Origin: Phenylobacterium sp.
GTDB taxonomy: Bacteria; Pseudomonadota; Alphaproteobacteria; Caulobacterales; Caulobacteraceae
Length of the DNA stretch: 36,350 nucleotides
NCBI RefSeq assembly: GCF_030698145.1
Contig: NZ_JAUYNW010000097.1
Coordinates: 1-36,350 of the forward strand
Direction: 5' to 3'
Positions 22,212 to 29,714 of the stretch are shown one piece after another. Each line of letters opens with the position of its first letter. Within the stretch, counting starts at the first letter, position 1. Position numbers and translations under genes: made by a program. Under the pieces are notes generated by a model, which was not told where the DNA came from, did not search any database, and saw only the letters and a list, made by a program, of their open reading frames with translations.

Positions 22212-23558
22212 TTATTGGGTCAATGCCGCCACGGCTCGCAAGGCCTGGGCGAGGACCTCGCGGCGGGCTTGGCCGCCAAGGGAGATGCGCAGGCCGTTGC
22301 GTTCGATCGGGCCCGCCGCGAAGGCCTCGGCGGTGACCAGGGAGAGGCCGCGCTGGGCGGCGCCGGCGCGCAGGGCCCCGGAATCGCGGCCGGGCGGCAG
22401 GTCCAGCCAGACATGGACCCCGTCGGGCCCGCCGACGGCGCCGGGCAGGATCTCGCGGGCCAGGGCCTGGCGGGCCTGGGCCTCGGCGCGGATCGCGGCC
22501 AGCAGATGCTCGGCCGCCCCTTCGCGGATCCAGGCGGTGGCGACCGCGGCGGTCAGGGGCGAGGCCATCAGGGACAGGGCGCGCAGGGCCTGCGCCAGGC
22601 GCTGGGCGGCCTCGGCGTCCGGGGCGGCGACGAAGGCGGTGCGCAGGCCGGGCGACAGGGCCTTGGACAGGGTCGCCACGTGCCAGACGATCTCCGGCGC
22701 CAGGGAGGCCAGGGCCGGCAGGGGCGCCTGGGGCAGACGCCCATAGGCGTCGTCCTCGACGATGGGGACCTGGGCGGCCCTGGCGACCCGCACGACATCC
22801 TGGCGGCGCGCCAGGCCCATGGTGGTGGCCGTCGGGTTCTGCAGGGTGGGGATCAGGTAGATCGCCTTGGGCTGGTGCTCGGCGCAGAGGCGTTCGAGGG
22901 CGTCCGGCAGGACGCCTTCGCCGTCGGTGGGGCAGGGGAGCAGGCGCAGGCCCAGGTGGGCGGCCAGCGCCAGGACGCCGGGATAGGTCAGGGGCTCGAC
23001 CACCAGGGCGTCGCCCCGGGCCATCAGCATGGAGAAGAGGGCGGCCAGCGCCGTCTGGGCGCCGGGCGAGACCAGCATCCGGTCGGGGTCGACCTCGCCC
23101 AGGGTCGGGGCGAGCCAGGCGGCGCCTGCGGCGCGCTGGGCCAGGGACCCGGCGCCGGGGTGGTAGGCCATGAGCGTGGCGGGATCGGTGCGGTCGAGGA
23201 CGGCGCGGCTGGTCTCCTTCAGCATCCGTCCGAGCGAAAGGCCGAGCGGCGGCGGCGGCAGGTTCATGGAGAGGTCGACCAGGCCCGCCTCGTCCTCGGC
23301 GGCGGCGCCGCGCACGAAGGTGCCGCGGCCGACCGCGCCCTCCACCAAGCCACGGGCGCGGGCGGCGGCGTAGGCGCGGGTGACGGTGGTGAAGTCGACG
23401 CCCAGCTGAGCGGCGACCGCCCGCTGGGCCGGGAGCCGCTCGCCGGCCTGCAGGTCGCCGTCGGCGATGGCGGCGCTGAGCGCGTTGAGGATGGCCAGAT
23501 AGATGGGGCCGCCGTCGCGGTCGACCCGGCCAAGCCAGCGGGCGGTGGGGAGGCTCAT
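22212..23558 (-). CDS. MocR/PdxR-type regulator (GntR HTH plus aminotransferase domain)
   Basis: 448 residues from the ATG at 23558 (GGGGAGG upstream). The N-terminal 75 residues are a GntR winged helix ('IYLAILNALSAAIADGDLQA', 'AAQLGVDFTTVTRAYAAARA'). The rest is a fold-type I aminotransferase domain with 'LVSPGAQTALAALFSMLMAR', 'IYLIPTLQNPTATTMG' and the PLP-binding Lys in 'VATLSKALSPGLRTAF'. MocR proteins usually sense PLP or an amino acid and act near their own promoter. No vitamin B6 gene adjoins it. The divergent neighbour is a DUF983 gene with a shared 69-base promoter region. Confidence 0.93.
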   Translation of the reverse strand: MSLPTARWLGRVDRDGGPIYLAILNALSAAIADGDLQAGERLPAQRAVAAQLGVDFTTVTRAYAAARARGLVEGAVGRGTFVRGAAAEDEAGLVDLSMNLPPPPLGLSLGRMLKETSRAVLDRTDPATLMAYHPGAGSLAQRAAGAAWLAPTLGEVDPDRMLVSPGAQTALAALFSMLMARGDALVVEPLTYPGVLALAAHLGLRLLPCPTDGEGVLPDALERLCAEHQPKAIYLIPTLQNPTATTMGLARRQDVVRVARAAQVPIVEDDAYGRLPQAPLPALASLAPEIVWHVATLSKALSPGLRTAFVAAPDAEAAQRLAQALRALSLMASPLTAAVATAWIREGAAEHLLAAIRAEAQARQALAREILPGAVGGPDGVHVWLDLPPGRDSGALRAGAAQRGLSLVTAEAFAAGPIERNGLRISLGGQARREVLAQALRAVAALTQ

Positions 23559-23582
23559 GGTTGCAAGTCCAACGAGGAATGC

Positions 23583-23613
23583 ATACATTGATATGTAATT
23601 GTATGTATCAATT
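23583..23613. promoter_or_regulatory. Candidate MocR operator in the shared promoter
   Basis: This A+T-rich tract holds ATACAT (23583-23588) and ATGTAT (23603-23608) as an inverted repeat, an overlapping ATTGATA...TATCAAT inverted repeat, and two direct TATGTA words. It lies between the divergent MocR and DUF983 starts. MocR operators commonly combine direct and inverted half-sites, but binding here is inferred. Confidence 0.55.
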
Positions 23614-23627
23614 CAAGGATTGTCTGC

Positions 23628-24044
23628 ATGCCCCACGACCCGCCCCTCCCGATCATCTCCGGCCTGCGCTGCCGCTGCCCGCGCTGCGGCGAGGGCAAGC
23701 TGTTCGCCGGCTTCCTGACCGTGGCCAAGTCGTGCGACCGCTGCGGCCTGGACTATTCGTTCGCCGATCCCGCCGACGGCCCGGCCTTCTTCGTGATGAG
23801 CGGGGTGGGGATCATCGTCATCGCCCTGTTCACCTGGGCCGAGGTCGCCTGGCATCCGCCGCTGTGGGTCCACCTGCTGACCACCTTCCCGGGTTTGATC
23901 GTCGGCTGCCTGGCCAGCCTGCGGCCGGTGAAGGCCTGGCTGGTGGCCTCGCAGTATTTCCACAAGGCCGAGGAGGCCCGGTTCTCCAGTCTGGGCGGCC
24001 ACGGCGAGGGCGGTTTCGGCCTGCGGGGACGGGCGCGCGACTAA
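23628..24044 (+). CDS. DUF983 membrane protein with zinc-ribbon-like cysteines
   Basis: 138 residues. The N-terminus has 'LRCRCPRCGEGKLFAGF' and, after 15 residues, 'SCDRCGLDY': two CxxC pairs (Cys17/20 and 36/39) that could bind zinc. Two hydrophobic segments follow ('FFVMSGVGIIVIALFTWAEV' and 'WVHLLTTFPGLIVGCLASL'). This is the usual layout of DUF983, an alphaproteobacterial inner-membrane family of unknown function. It is divergent from the MocR regulator and separated from it by a candidate operator. Confidence 0.92.
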   Translation: MPHDPPLPIISGLRCRCPRCGEGKLFAGFLTVAKSCDRCGLDYSFADPADGPAFFVMSGVGIIVIALFTWAEVAWHPPLWVHLLTTFPGLIVGCLASLRPVKAWLVASQYFHKAEEARFSSLGGHGEGGFGLRGRARD

Positions 24045-24125
24045 ACTTCAAGTGGCGTGGAACGTTTGCGCCCCTGGCGGATTCATCGACTGCGGCGGCC
24101 AATGCGCCCCCTGAGGTCGTCGCCT

Positions 24126-24160
24126 AAGCCCCGGTTTTCCTGAAGGAGACCCGGGGCTTC
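24126..24160 (+). terminator. Terminator after DUF983
   Basis: AAGCCCCGG (24126-24134), a 16-base loop, CCGGGGCTT (24151-24159), then C and TT. It lies about 80 bases beyond the DUF983 stop. Confidence 0.7.
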
Positions 24161-24309
24161 TTCATGCCTGCGACAACGTATCGCCTTGGCGAACGCCGTC
24201 ATCTTCGACACAAAGACGCCACGTTTTGAAGACGTGGCGCCCAACGGCGACAAGGTCTGCCTGTGGGGACAGGCGAGGGCGCTTCCGGCTCGGTCGGAAG
24301 CGTCCTTTT
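24161..24309 (+). ncRNA. Possible small RNA between two terminators
   Basis: No convincing gene lies in this stretch, yet it ends in a strong Rho-independent terminator (24277-24309) and begins just after another. It also contains an internal inverted repeat, GCCACGT (24218-24224) and ACGTGGC (24232-24238). Such an arrangement suggests a transcript of about 100-150 bases, but I see no promoter consensus and no match to a known RNA family. An open frame starting at a TTG (24186) runs through it without a ribosome-binding site. Confidence 0.3.
24277..24309 (+). terminator. Rho-independent terminator with no clear upstream gene
   Basis: GGGCGCTTCCG (24277-24287), loop, CGGAAGCGTCC (24295-24305), then TTTT. 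An 11-bp stem with one G-U pair. Confidence 0.75.
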
Positions 24310-24331
24310 CGTGTCTGGAAACAATTCGGCG

Positions 24332-24376
24332 CGCTGCAACCCCCTTTACGCGCTGCGCGCTGGGGGAGGATCTAGG
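24332..24376. repeat. Partial family A repeat
   Basis: GCAACCCCCTTTACGCGCTG followed by CGCGCTGGGGGAGGATCTAG. This is a shortened, diverged version of module Y in reverse orientation, at the 3' end of the EthD gene. Confidence 0.5.
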
Positions 24377-24381
24377 AGCGC

Positions 24382-24747
24382 CTAGAAGATCACCTTCTCC
24401 TGGCCCCACCAGAGCGGCGACTTGGGCAGGTCGATGAAGCGGGCCTCGTCTTCCAGCAACAGGCGGCCGGCGGCCTTGGCGGCCTCGTTCTGGGCGTTGG
24501 CCACCAGGTCGTCGAAGCTGTCCCACCAGAGCTGGGCCACTCCGTCGTAGCCCTCGGCCCCGCCACGGGATCGGCGCAGGTCCTCCGAGATCTCCACCGG
24601 CAGGCTGTGCATCTGGACATAGCGCTTGATGCGCAAGGTCTCGCGGACGCTGGCGACCAGGGGGGCGTGGGTGTTGAACCAGTAGTCCTGGAAGGCCTCC
24701 CGGGTGAGCTCCGGGCGGCGGGTCAGGGCGAAGGTGAGCTTGAGCAT
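24382..24747 (-). CDS. EthD-domain protein
   Basis: 121 residues, with GAGGAG before the ATG. 'LKLTFALTRRPELTREAFQD' and 'YWFNTHAPLVASVRETLRIK' are the typical start of EthD proteins (dimeric alpha-beta barrel); 'YDGVAQLWWDSFDDLVAN' follows. EthD was first found with the P450 system that degrades ethyl tert-butyl ether; most relatives have no known reaction. It lies 2 kb from a P450 gene but is not in an operon with it. Cytoplasmic. Confidence 0.9.
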   Translation of the reverse strand: MLKLTFALTRRPELTREAFQDYWFNTHAPLVASVRETLRIKRYVQMHSLPVEISEDLRRSRGGAEGYDGVAQLWWDSFDDLVANAQNEAAKAAGRLLLEDEARFIDLPKSPLWWGQEKVIF

Positions 24748-24798
24748 GGTCGGCTCCTCGATAGGCCTGGCCGATTAGGGTCTTGAGATTCACCAAGG

Positions 24799-24945
24799 AG
24801 TCAAAGTCCCCCTCAGTCAGCTTCGCTGACAGCTCCCCCAGTGGGGGAGCATCTGGGCTCCTAGATCCTCCCCCAGCGCGAAGCGCGATTTGGGGGAGGT
24901 GGCGCTCGGAGCGAAGCGGAGAGTGACGGAGGGGGTTGAAGCCCC
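24799..24945. repeat. Two-module intergenic palindrome, family A (order X-Y)
   Basis: Module X: AGTCAAAGTCCCCCTCAGTC to GTGGGGGAGCATCTGGG, with the inner hairpin CAGCTTCGCTG. Module Y: GGGGGAGGTGGCGCTCGG to GAGTGACGGAGGGGGTTG. The reverse module order is seen at 15605-15727. Confidence 0.8.
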
Positions 24946-25020
24946 TTACCTCGTACGTAATCGCCGCGGTTCAGGCCCGACGGCAAGGTGGCGGCGTCAA
25001 CAAGCCAAGGAGCGCTCCCC

Positions 25021-25383
25021 ATGACCCAAGCCATCGCCAACGCATACATCGCCGCCTGGAACGAGACCGACGCCGCGGCCCGCAAGGCCAAGGTCGCCGA
25101 GGCCTTCACCGGCGACGCCGCCTATGTGGATCCGCTGGCCGCCGTCGCCGGCCACGCTGGGATCGACGCCCTGATCGCGGGCGTACAGGACCGGTTCCCG
25201 GGCTTCCGCTTCGCCCTGATCGGCGCGGCCGACGCCCATGGCGATCACCTGCGCTTCTCCTGGGGCCTGGGCCCCGCCGGGGCGGCCGAGGCGCCCATCA
25301 AGGGCACCGACTTCTGCCGGCTGGAGGATGGCCGGTTGAAGACCGTGACCGGGTTCCTGGACCAGGTTCCCGCCGCGGCCTGA
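25021..25383 (+). CDS. SnoaL-like/NTF2-fold protein
   Basis: 120 residues from the ATG at 25021 (AAGGAG upstream); the frame is open further upstream. 'IANAYIAAWNETDAAARKAK', 'FTGDAAYVDPLAAVAGHAGI', 'DRFPGFRFALIG' and 'GTDFCRLEDGRLKTVTGFLD' are the standard order of SnoaL-like proteins, a cone-shaped NTF2 fold used by polyketide cyclases, isomerases and hydrolases. The specific reaction cannot be told; many such stand-alone proteins are uncharacterised. It is convergent with the DsbA-like gene. Confidence 0.9.
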   Translation: MTQAIANAYIAAWNETDAAARKAKVAEAFTGDAAYVDPLAAVAGHAGIDALIAGVQDRFPGFRFALIGAADAHGDHLRFSWGLGPAGAAEAPIKGTDFCRLEDGRLKTVTGFLDQVPAAA

Positions 25384-25418
25384 ACCGGGACGGGCGCCGC
25401 GCTCCCCCGCGGCGCCTG

Positions 25419-26051
25419 TCAGGCCGTGCCCATCCAGCGGTGCAGCACCGGCAATACCTGCTCGGCGGGCTGGTAGCCGCGGGTGACGACGCCATAGGTC
25501 CCGTCGGCGCTGGGGCCCGCCACCAGGGTCGGGAAGCCGGTGACCCCGGCGCGCTGGGAGGTCCCGTAGTCGGACCAGGTCTCGTGCTTGAGATCCTCGG
25601 TTTCGAAGTCGGCGAGGAAGGCCTCCCGGTCGATCCCCAGTTCGGCGGCGAGGTCGGCCAGGGTCTCGGCCTTCGTGACGTCCTGGTTCTGCGCGTAGAA
25701 GGCCTGCTGCACGCGGCCGAGATAGACCAACGCCTTCTCCGGATCGTCGCGGCGCACGCGGACCACCGCGCGGGCCGCGGGATCGGTGTCGTAGAGGAAG
25801 CCCGGCCGGTCCAGCACCGCGCCGTCGAAGGGCAGGCCGGTCGCCTCATGCACATGGCCCCAGTGGCCGACCAGCTCGGCCCGAGCCTTGTCGGTGGTGG
25901 GGGTGTCGGTTCCCGGGCGCAGGCCGCCCATGACCAGCTGGATCGGCAGCGACCGGCCGAAGGCCTGGCGGATCTGGCCGATCACCGGGGAGAAGCCGTA
26001 GCACCACGAGCACATCGGGTCGGCGAAGTAGATCAGGTGGGGTGTTTCCAT
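25419..26051 (-). CDS. DsbA/FrnE-like thioredoxin-fold oxidoreductase
   Basis: 210 residues without a signal peptide. 'LIYFADPMCSWCYGFSPVIG' has the CxxC active site (Cys14, Cys17) on a thioredoxin strand, followed by a helical insert with 'KARAELVGHWGHVHEATGLP', and late 'GVTGFPTLVAGP', the cis-Pro loop. This is the cytoplasmic DsbA family including FrnE-like disulfide isomerases and 2-hydroxychromene-2-carboxylate isomerase relatives. AAGGA precedes the start. Substrate protein or metabolite unknown. Confidence 0.9.
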   Translation of the reverse strand: METPHLIYFADPMCSWCYGFSPVIGQIRQAFGRSLPIQLVMGGLRPGTDTPTTDKARAELVGHWGHVHEATGLPFDGAVLDRPGFLYDTDPAARAVVRVRRDDPEKALVYLGRVQQAFYAQNQDVTKAETLADLAAELGIDREAFLADFETEDLKHETWSDYGTSQRAGVTGFPTLVAGPSADGTYGVVTRGYQPAEQVLPVLHRWMGTA

Positions 26052-26195
26052 GTCGCGATCCTTGGCGCGCTGCGGCCGTTGAGACTAACCTAGGATCGAC
26101 CGCGCCGATCGGCGAGCCCCGGAGACCACGATCCTTGAAAGACTGAGCGCCAGACCGCCACAGCCCTTGGATCCCCTTATTTCCGGACATTTCCG

Positions 26196-26705
26196 ATGAC
26201 CAATGATCTGCGCCTTCGCGCGGCCGAACCCGCCGATATCGAACCTGTGCGCGCCATCGAGCGCGCCTCCGCCAGCCGGTTCCTGGGCACAGATCGCGCC
26301 TGGCTGGCCGACGACGACCCCACCGACGCCGAGACCCTGGGTGAACGCGTCGGCGCCGGCGGCCTGCTGGTGGCCTGCGACGGCGACCGCCCGGTGGCCT
26401 TCATCATGTTCCGCGAGGCCGAGGGCAGCGGCTATATCGAGCAGGTCGACGTCCTGCCCAGCCACGAGCGGCGCGGGATCGGGGCGCGGCTGATCGATGC
26501 CGTGGCGGATGCGGCGCGGACGCGGGGGTGGAGCGCCCTGACGCTCTCGACCTTCAAGGACGTGCCGTTCAACGCGCCCTACTACCGGCGGCTGGGGTTC
26601 GAGGAGGTCGAGGTCCTGACGCCGGGCATGGTGGAGATCCGCGCCGAGCACGAGGCGCGAGGGCTGGACGAGAGCACGCGGGTGTTCATGCGCAGGCCGC
26701 TCTGA
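26196..26705 (+). CDS. GNAT-family N-acetyltransferase
   Basis: 169 residues. 'LRLRAAEPADIEPVRAIERA' is the first strand and helix of GNAT proteins; 'GYIEQVDVLPSHERRGIGAR' holds the acetyl-CoA pyrophosphate loop (RRGIGA), and 'YYRRLGFEEVEVLTPGM' is the typical late strand. It acetylates an amine with acetyl-CoA in the cytoplasm; the substrate is unknown. It appears monocistronic and is followed by a long family B palindrome. Confidence 0.92.
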   Translation: MTNDLRLRAAEPADIEPVRAIERASASRFLGTDRAWLADDDPTDAETLGERVGAGGLLVACDGDRPVAFIMFREAEGSGYIEQVDVLPSHERRGIGARLIDAVADAARTRGWSALTLSTFKDVPFNAPYYRRLGFEEVEVLTPGMVEIRAEHEARGLDESTRVFMRRPL

Positions 26706-26728
26706 CCCCAGCTGTCATCAACCCAAGC

Positions 26729-26863
26729 TGTCATCCCGGTTTGCGAAGCAAGACCGGGACCCATACGCACTTGATCGGGCAGGAGGCGGCGCGGCTCCGC
26801 CACCTTCGGACAGGTCGGCGCGTATGGGTCCCGGATAAGCGCTACGCGCTTTCCGGGATGACA
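26729..26863. repeat. Intergenic palindrome, family B (well preserved copy)
   Basis: Outer arms TGTCATCCCGG (26729-26739) and CCGGGATGACA (26853-26863). Inner arms CCGGGACCCATACGC (26754-26768) and GCGTATGGGTCCCGG (26820-26834). Short GCGAAGC and GCTACGCGC hairpins lie between outer and inner arms. The whole 135 bases can fold as one cruciform or as nested stems. Confidence 0.85.
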
Positions 26864-26894
26864 CTCGCGGCGGGGAGGGGTGGTGGCCCGCCCC

Positions 26895-27500
26895 CTAAGC
26901 CGCCAGCTTGGCCAGTTCGGCGCGGCTGTCGGCCAGGGCCTGGTCGCGGGCGTCGGGGCCGTAGCCGATCTTCTCGGCGCGGACGAAGGTGACGTCGGTC
27001 AGGCCGATGAAGCCCAGGAGCTGGCGCAGATAGGGCTCCTGGAAATCCAGCGCCTGGGCCGGGCCCTCGCTGTAGAGCCCGCCGCGGCTTTCCACGACGA
27101 TCACCCGCTTGCCTTCCAGCAGGCCCTTGGGGCCGGCCTCGGAATAGCTGAAGGTCTCGCCGGCGCGCAGCACGTGGTCGAACCAGGTGCGCAGGGTGGT
27201 CGGGATGCTGAAATTGTACATCGGGGCGCCGATGACGATGGTGTCGGCGGCGCGCAGCTCGGCGATCAGCTCATCAGAGAGCGCGCGGGCGGCGAACTCG
27301 GCCGGGGTCGTGGCCTGGGCGCGGACGCCGGCGACGGTCGCGGGCGTCAGGTGCGGAACCAGGTCGGCGGCCAGATCGCGGAACACCAGTTTCGCGCCGG
27401 GGTCGCGCTGGGTGAGCTCGGTGACCGCGTCGGCGACCAGCAGGCGCGAGACCGAGGCTTCGCCGCTGATGCTGCTGTTGAGAACCAGAATGTTGGACAT
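26895..27500 (-). CDS. azoR: FMN-dependent NADH-azoreductase
   Basis: 201 residues from the ATG at 27500 (GGAGGGATGTG upstream). 'NILVLNSSISGEASVSRLLV' binds the FMN phosphate, 'DTIVIGAPMYNFSIPTTLRT' holds the flavin ring and 'IVVESRGGLYSEG' follows, the AcpD/AzoR pattern. The enzyme uses NADH to reduce quinones and azo bonds by two electrons and protects from thiol or quinone stress. It is divergent from a LysR regulator, a common arrangement in which quinone or electrophile stress induces azoR. Confidence 0.93.
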   Translation of the reverse strand: MSNILVLNSSISGEASVSRLLVADAVTELTQRDPGAKLVFRDLAADLVPHLTPATVAGVRAQATTPAEFAARALSDELIAELRAADTIVIGAPMYNFSIPTTLRTWFDHVLRAGETFSYSEAGPKGLLEGKRVIVVESRGGLYSEGPAQALDFQEPYLRQLLGFIGLTDVTFVRAEKIGYGPDARDQALADSRAELAKLAA

Positions 27501-27556
27501 CACATCCCTCCAGGACGTTTGTGTTTCGATGTCGAGAAGGTGGGGGTTCAAAACTT

Positions 27557-27592
27557 GCAACAGTAGCCCCATATTCAGCACCAGATTGTTGC
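27557..27592. promoter_or_regulatory. Candidate operator between azoR and its LysR regulator
   Basis: GCAACA (27557-27562) and TGTTGC (27587-27592) form an inverted repeat in the 110-base divergent region. The placement fits a LysR binding region; binding is inferred. Confidence 0.35.
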
Positions 27593-27610
27593 GGATATAG
27601 GAACACAGTG

Positions 27611-28594
27611 ATGATGGATCTGGACGACATCCAGGCCTTTGTCGAGGTGGCGGAGGCCGGCGGCTTCGGCCGCGCGGGGCTGCGGCTGGGCCTGTCGAAG
27701 TCGATGGTCAGCCGCAGGGTCTCGCGGCTGGAGGGCGAGCTTGGCGCCCAACTGCTCAGCCGCACCACCCGCGGGGTGGCGCTGACCGAGGCTGGCCTGG
27801 ACTTCAAGGAGCACGCCGACCGGGTGCTGGCCGAGCTGGAGGCCGCCCGCGACGTGGTGGCCCAGCGCGGCGAGGAGATCGTGGGCAGCCTGCGGGTCGC
27901 CGCGCCGCTGTCGTTCGGCATGACCCACCTGGCGCCGGTGATGGCGGAACTGGCCGTGCGCCACCCCAAGCTGCACATCGACGCCTCCTACAGCGACCGC
28001 TATGTCGACCTGATCGGCGAGCGGTTCGACGTGGCCGTGCGGCTGGGGGTGCTGGCCGATTCCAGCCTGATCGCCCGGCGCATCGCCCCCATCAACGGCG
28101 CGGTGGTGGCGAGCCCCGCCTATCTGGAACGCTGCGGCGCGCCGAAGACGCCGGAGGACCTGATCGGCCACGAGGCCCTGCTGCAGAGCAACGAGGTCTG
28201 GCGGTTCAAGGACGGCAAGAAGCTGGTCACCATCCGCGCGGAGGGCCGCTTCAAGGCCGACAGCGGCCAGGCCCTGGTGGCCGCGGCGGTGGCGGGCCTG
28301 GGCGTGGCCCTGCTGCCGACCTTCCTGGCCGGTCCCTCGATCGAGAAGGGCGAGCTGGTCCCGCTGCTGCTGGACTATCCGATCCCCGAAGCCGGGCTCT
28401 ATGTGGTGCGCCCGCCGCCGGCCGGCCACATGCCCGGAAAGGTCCGCGCGCTCACCGACCTGCTGGTGGAGCGGTTCGGCGGCGAGCCCTACTGGGACGT
28501 CTGCTACGTGGCGCGCGAGGCCTTCAAGGCGATGATGAGCGCGCAGGGGGCCGGGGCGGCGGCGGATGTGGCCCTGGCGCACGCCAGGCCTTAG
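27611..28594 (+). CDS. LysR-family regulator, probable regulator of azoR
   Basis: 327 residues from the ATG at 27611; an ATG follows directly, and the upstream open frame has no family similarity. The DNA-binding start 'MDLDDIQAFVEVAEAGGFGR' and 'LGLSKSMVSRRVSRLEGELG' belong to the LysR group of the YafC/PecT type, with 'IVGSLRVAAPLSFGMTHLAP' beginning the effector domain and 'LVAAAVAGLGVALLPTFLAG' near its end. The divergent azoreductase gene is the likely target. The C-terminus has an Ala-rich extension beyond the usual length. Confidence 0.92.
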   Translation: MMDLDDIQAFVEVAEAGGFGRAGLRLGLSKSMVSRRVSRLEGELGAQLLSRTTRGVALTEAGLDFKEHADRVLAELEAARDVVAQRGEEIVGSLRVAAPLSFGMTHLAPVMAELAVRHPKLHIDASYSDRYVDLIGERFDVAVRLGVLADSSLIARRIAPINGAVVASPAYLERCGAPKTPEDLIGHEALLQSNEVWRFKDGKKLVTIRAEGRFKADSGQALVAAAVAGLGVALLPTFLAGPSIEKGELVPLLLDYPIPEAGLYVVRPPPAGHMPGKVRALTDLLVERFGGEPYWDVCYVAREAFKAMMSAQGAGAAADVALAHARP

Positions 28595-28627
28595 AACACC
28601 CCGCATAAGCCGCCGCCTGGAGACGCC

Positions 28628-29707
28628 ATGAAACCCTGGATCGCCGGCGCCCTGGGCGCCTTGACCGTTCTCGCTGGCGGCGCGGCGCAGGCGGCCGACC
28701 GAGCCGTGACCCAGGGCGACCACCTGGTCGCCAACTTCGCCTTCAAGTCCGGGGAGACCCTGCCGGCCCTGCGCCTGCACTATCGCACCCTGGGCCAGCC
28801 CAAGCGCGACGCGGCGGGCCGGGTGACCAATGCGGTCATGGTGCTGCACGGCACCGGGGGCTCGGGCGCGCAGTTCCTGTCGCCGCAGTTCGCCGACGAG
28901 CTCTATGGCGCGGGCCAGCCGCTGGATATCTCGCGCTACTACGTGATCCTGCCCGACGGGATCGGCCACGGCGGCTCGTCCAAGCCGAGCGACGGCCTGA
29001 AGGCCGCCTTCCCGGACTACGACTATGACGACATGGTCGAGGCTCAGCGGCGGCTGCTGGTCGACGGGCTGAAGGTCGACCGCCTGCGCCTGCTGATGGG
29101 CACGTCGATGGGCTGCATGCACGGCTTCATCTGGGGCGAGATCCATCCCGACTTCGCCCAGGCGATCATGCCGATGGCCTGCCTGACGGGGCCGATCGCC
29201 GGGGTGAACCGGACGTGGCGCAGGGCGGCCATGGACTCCATCCGCAGTGATCCGGACTGGCGTGGCGGCGACTATGCCGCGCAGCCGGCCCTGGGCCTGC
29301 GCGGGGCGCTCAACCTGCTGATCGTCATGGGCGCGGCGCCGCAATACTGGCAGGCCCAGTTCCCCAGCCGGGAGGCGGCGGACGCCAACTATGCGGCCCG
29401 GTTCGCGGCCGACTTCCCGACCCGCGACGCTAACGACCTGCTGCACCAGCTCGACGCCTCGCGGACCTACGACCCCTCCAAGGGCCTGGAGCGGATCACC
29501 GCCCCGGTGACCTGGGTCAACTCCACCGACGACCTGATCAATCCGCCCGACCTCGGCCTGGCGGAGCCCGCGGCCAAGCGGCTGAAGGCCGGCAAGTTCG
29601 TCCTTATCCAGGCGACCCCCGACACCCGCGGCCACGGCACCCACACCTGGGCGAAGTTCTGGAAGAAGGACCTCGTCGACCTGCTGGCCCGGTCGGAGCC
29701 GAAGTAG
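28628..29707 (+). CDS. Exported alpha/beta hydrolase, homoserine acetyltransferase-like
   Basis: 359 residues with a Sec signal peptide ending near 'AAQAAD'. The body has the MetX-like order: 'LPALRLHYRTLGQP', 'NAVMVLHGTGGSG' (oxyanion region), 'YYVILPDGIGHGGSSKPSDG', the nucleophile elbow 'LLMGTSMGCMHGFIWG' (Ser about 160), acid in 'WVNSTDDLINPPD' and base in 'RGHGTHTWAKFW'. True homoserine acetyltransferases are cytoplasmic, so this exported form is more likely a periplasmic esterase or acyltransferase of unknown substrate. GGAG lies before the ATG. It is convergent with the TetR gene, only 7 bases away. Confidence 0.88.
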   Translation: MKPWIAGALGALTVLAGGAAQAADRAVTQGDHLVANFAFKSGETLPALRLHYRTLGQPKRDAAGRVTNAVMVLHGTGGSGAQFLSPQFADELYGAGQPLDISRYYVILPDGIGHGGSSKPSDGLKAAFPDYDYDDMVEAQRRLLVDGLKVDRLRLLMGTSMGCMHGFIWGEIHPDFAQAIMPMACLTGPIAGVNRTWRRAAMDSIRSDPDWRGGDYAAQPALGLRGALNLLIVMGAAPQYWQAQFPSREAADANYAARFAADFPTRDANDLLHQLDASRTYDPSKGLERITAPVTWVNSTDDLINPPDLGLAEPAAKRLKAGKFVLIQATPDTRGHGTHTWAKFWKKDLVDLLARSEPK

Positions 29708-29714
29708 GACCGCG

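Noticed and set aside
24045..24127. Extension of a coding frame past the DUF983 stop
   Set aside because: The frame overlaps DUF983 in another phase and has no start site; its end next to the terminator seems accidental.
27575..29644. Long minus-strand open frame (689 codons)
   Set aside because: Antisense to the LysR and hydrolase genes, both with clear motifs; no recognisable content of its own.
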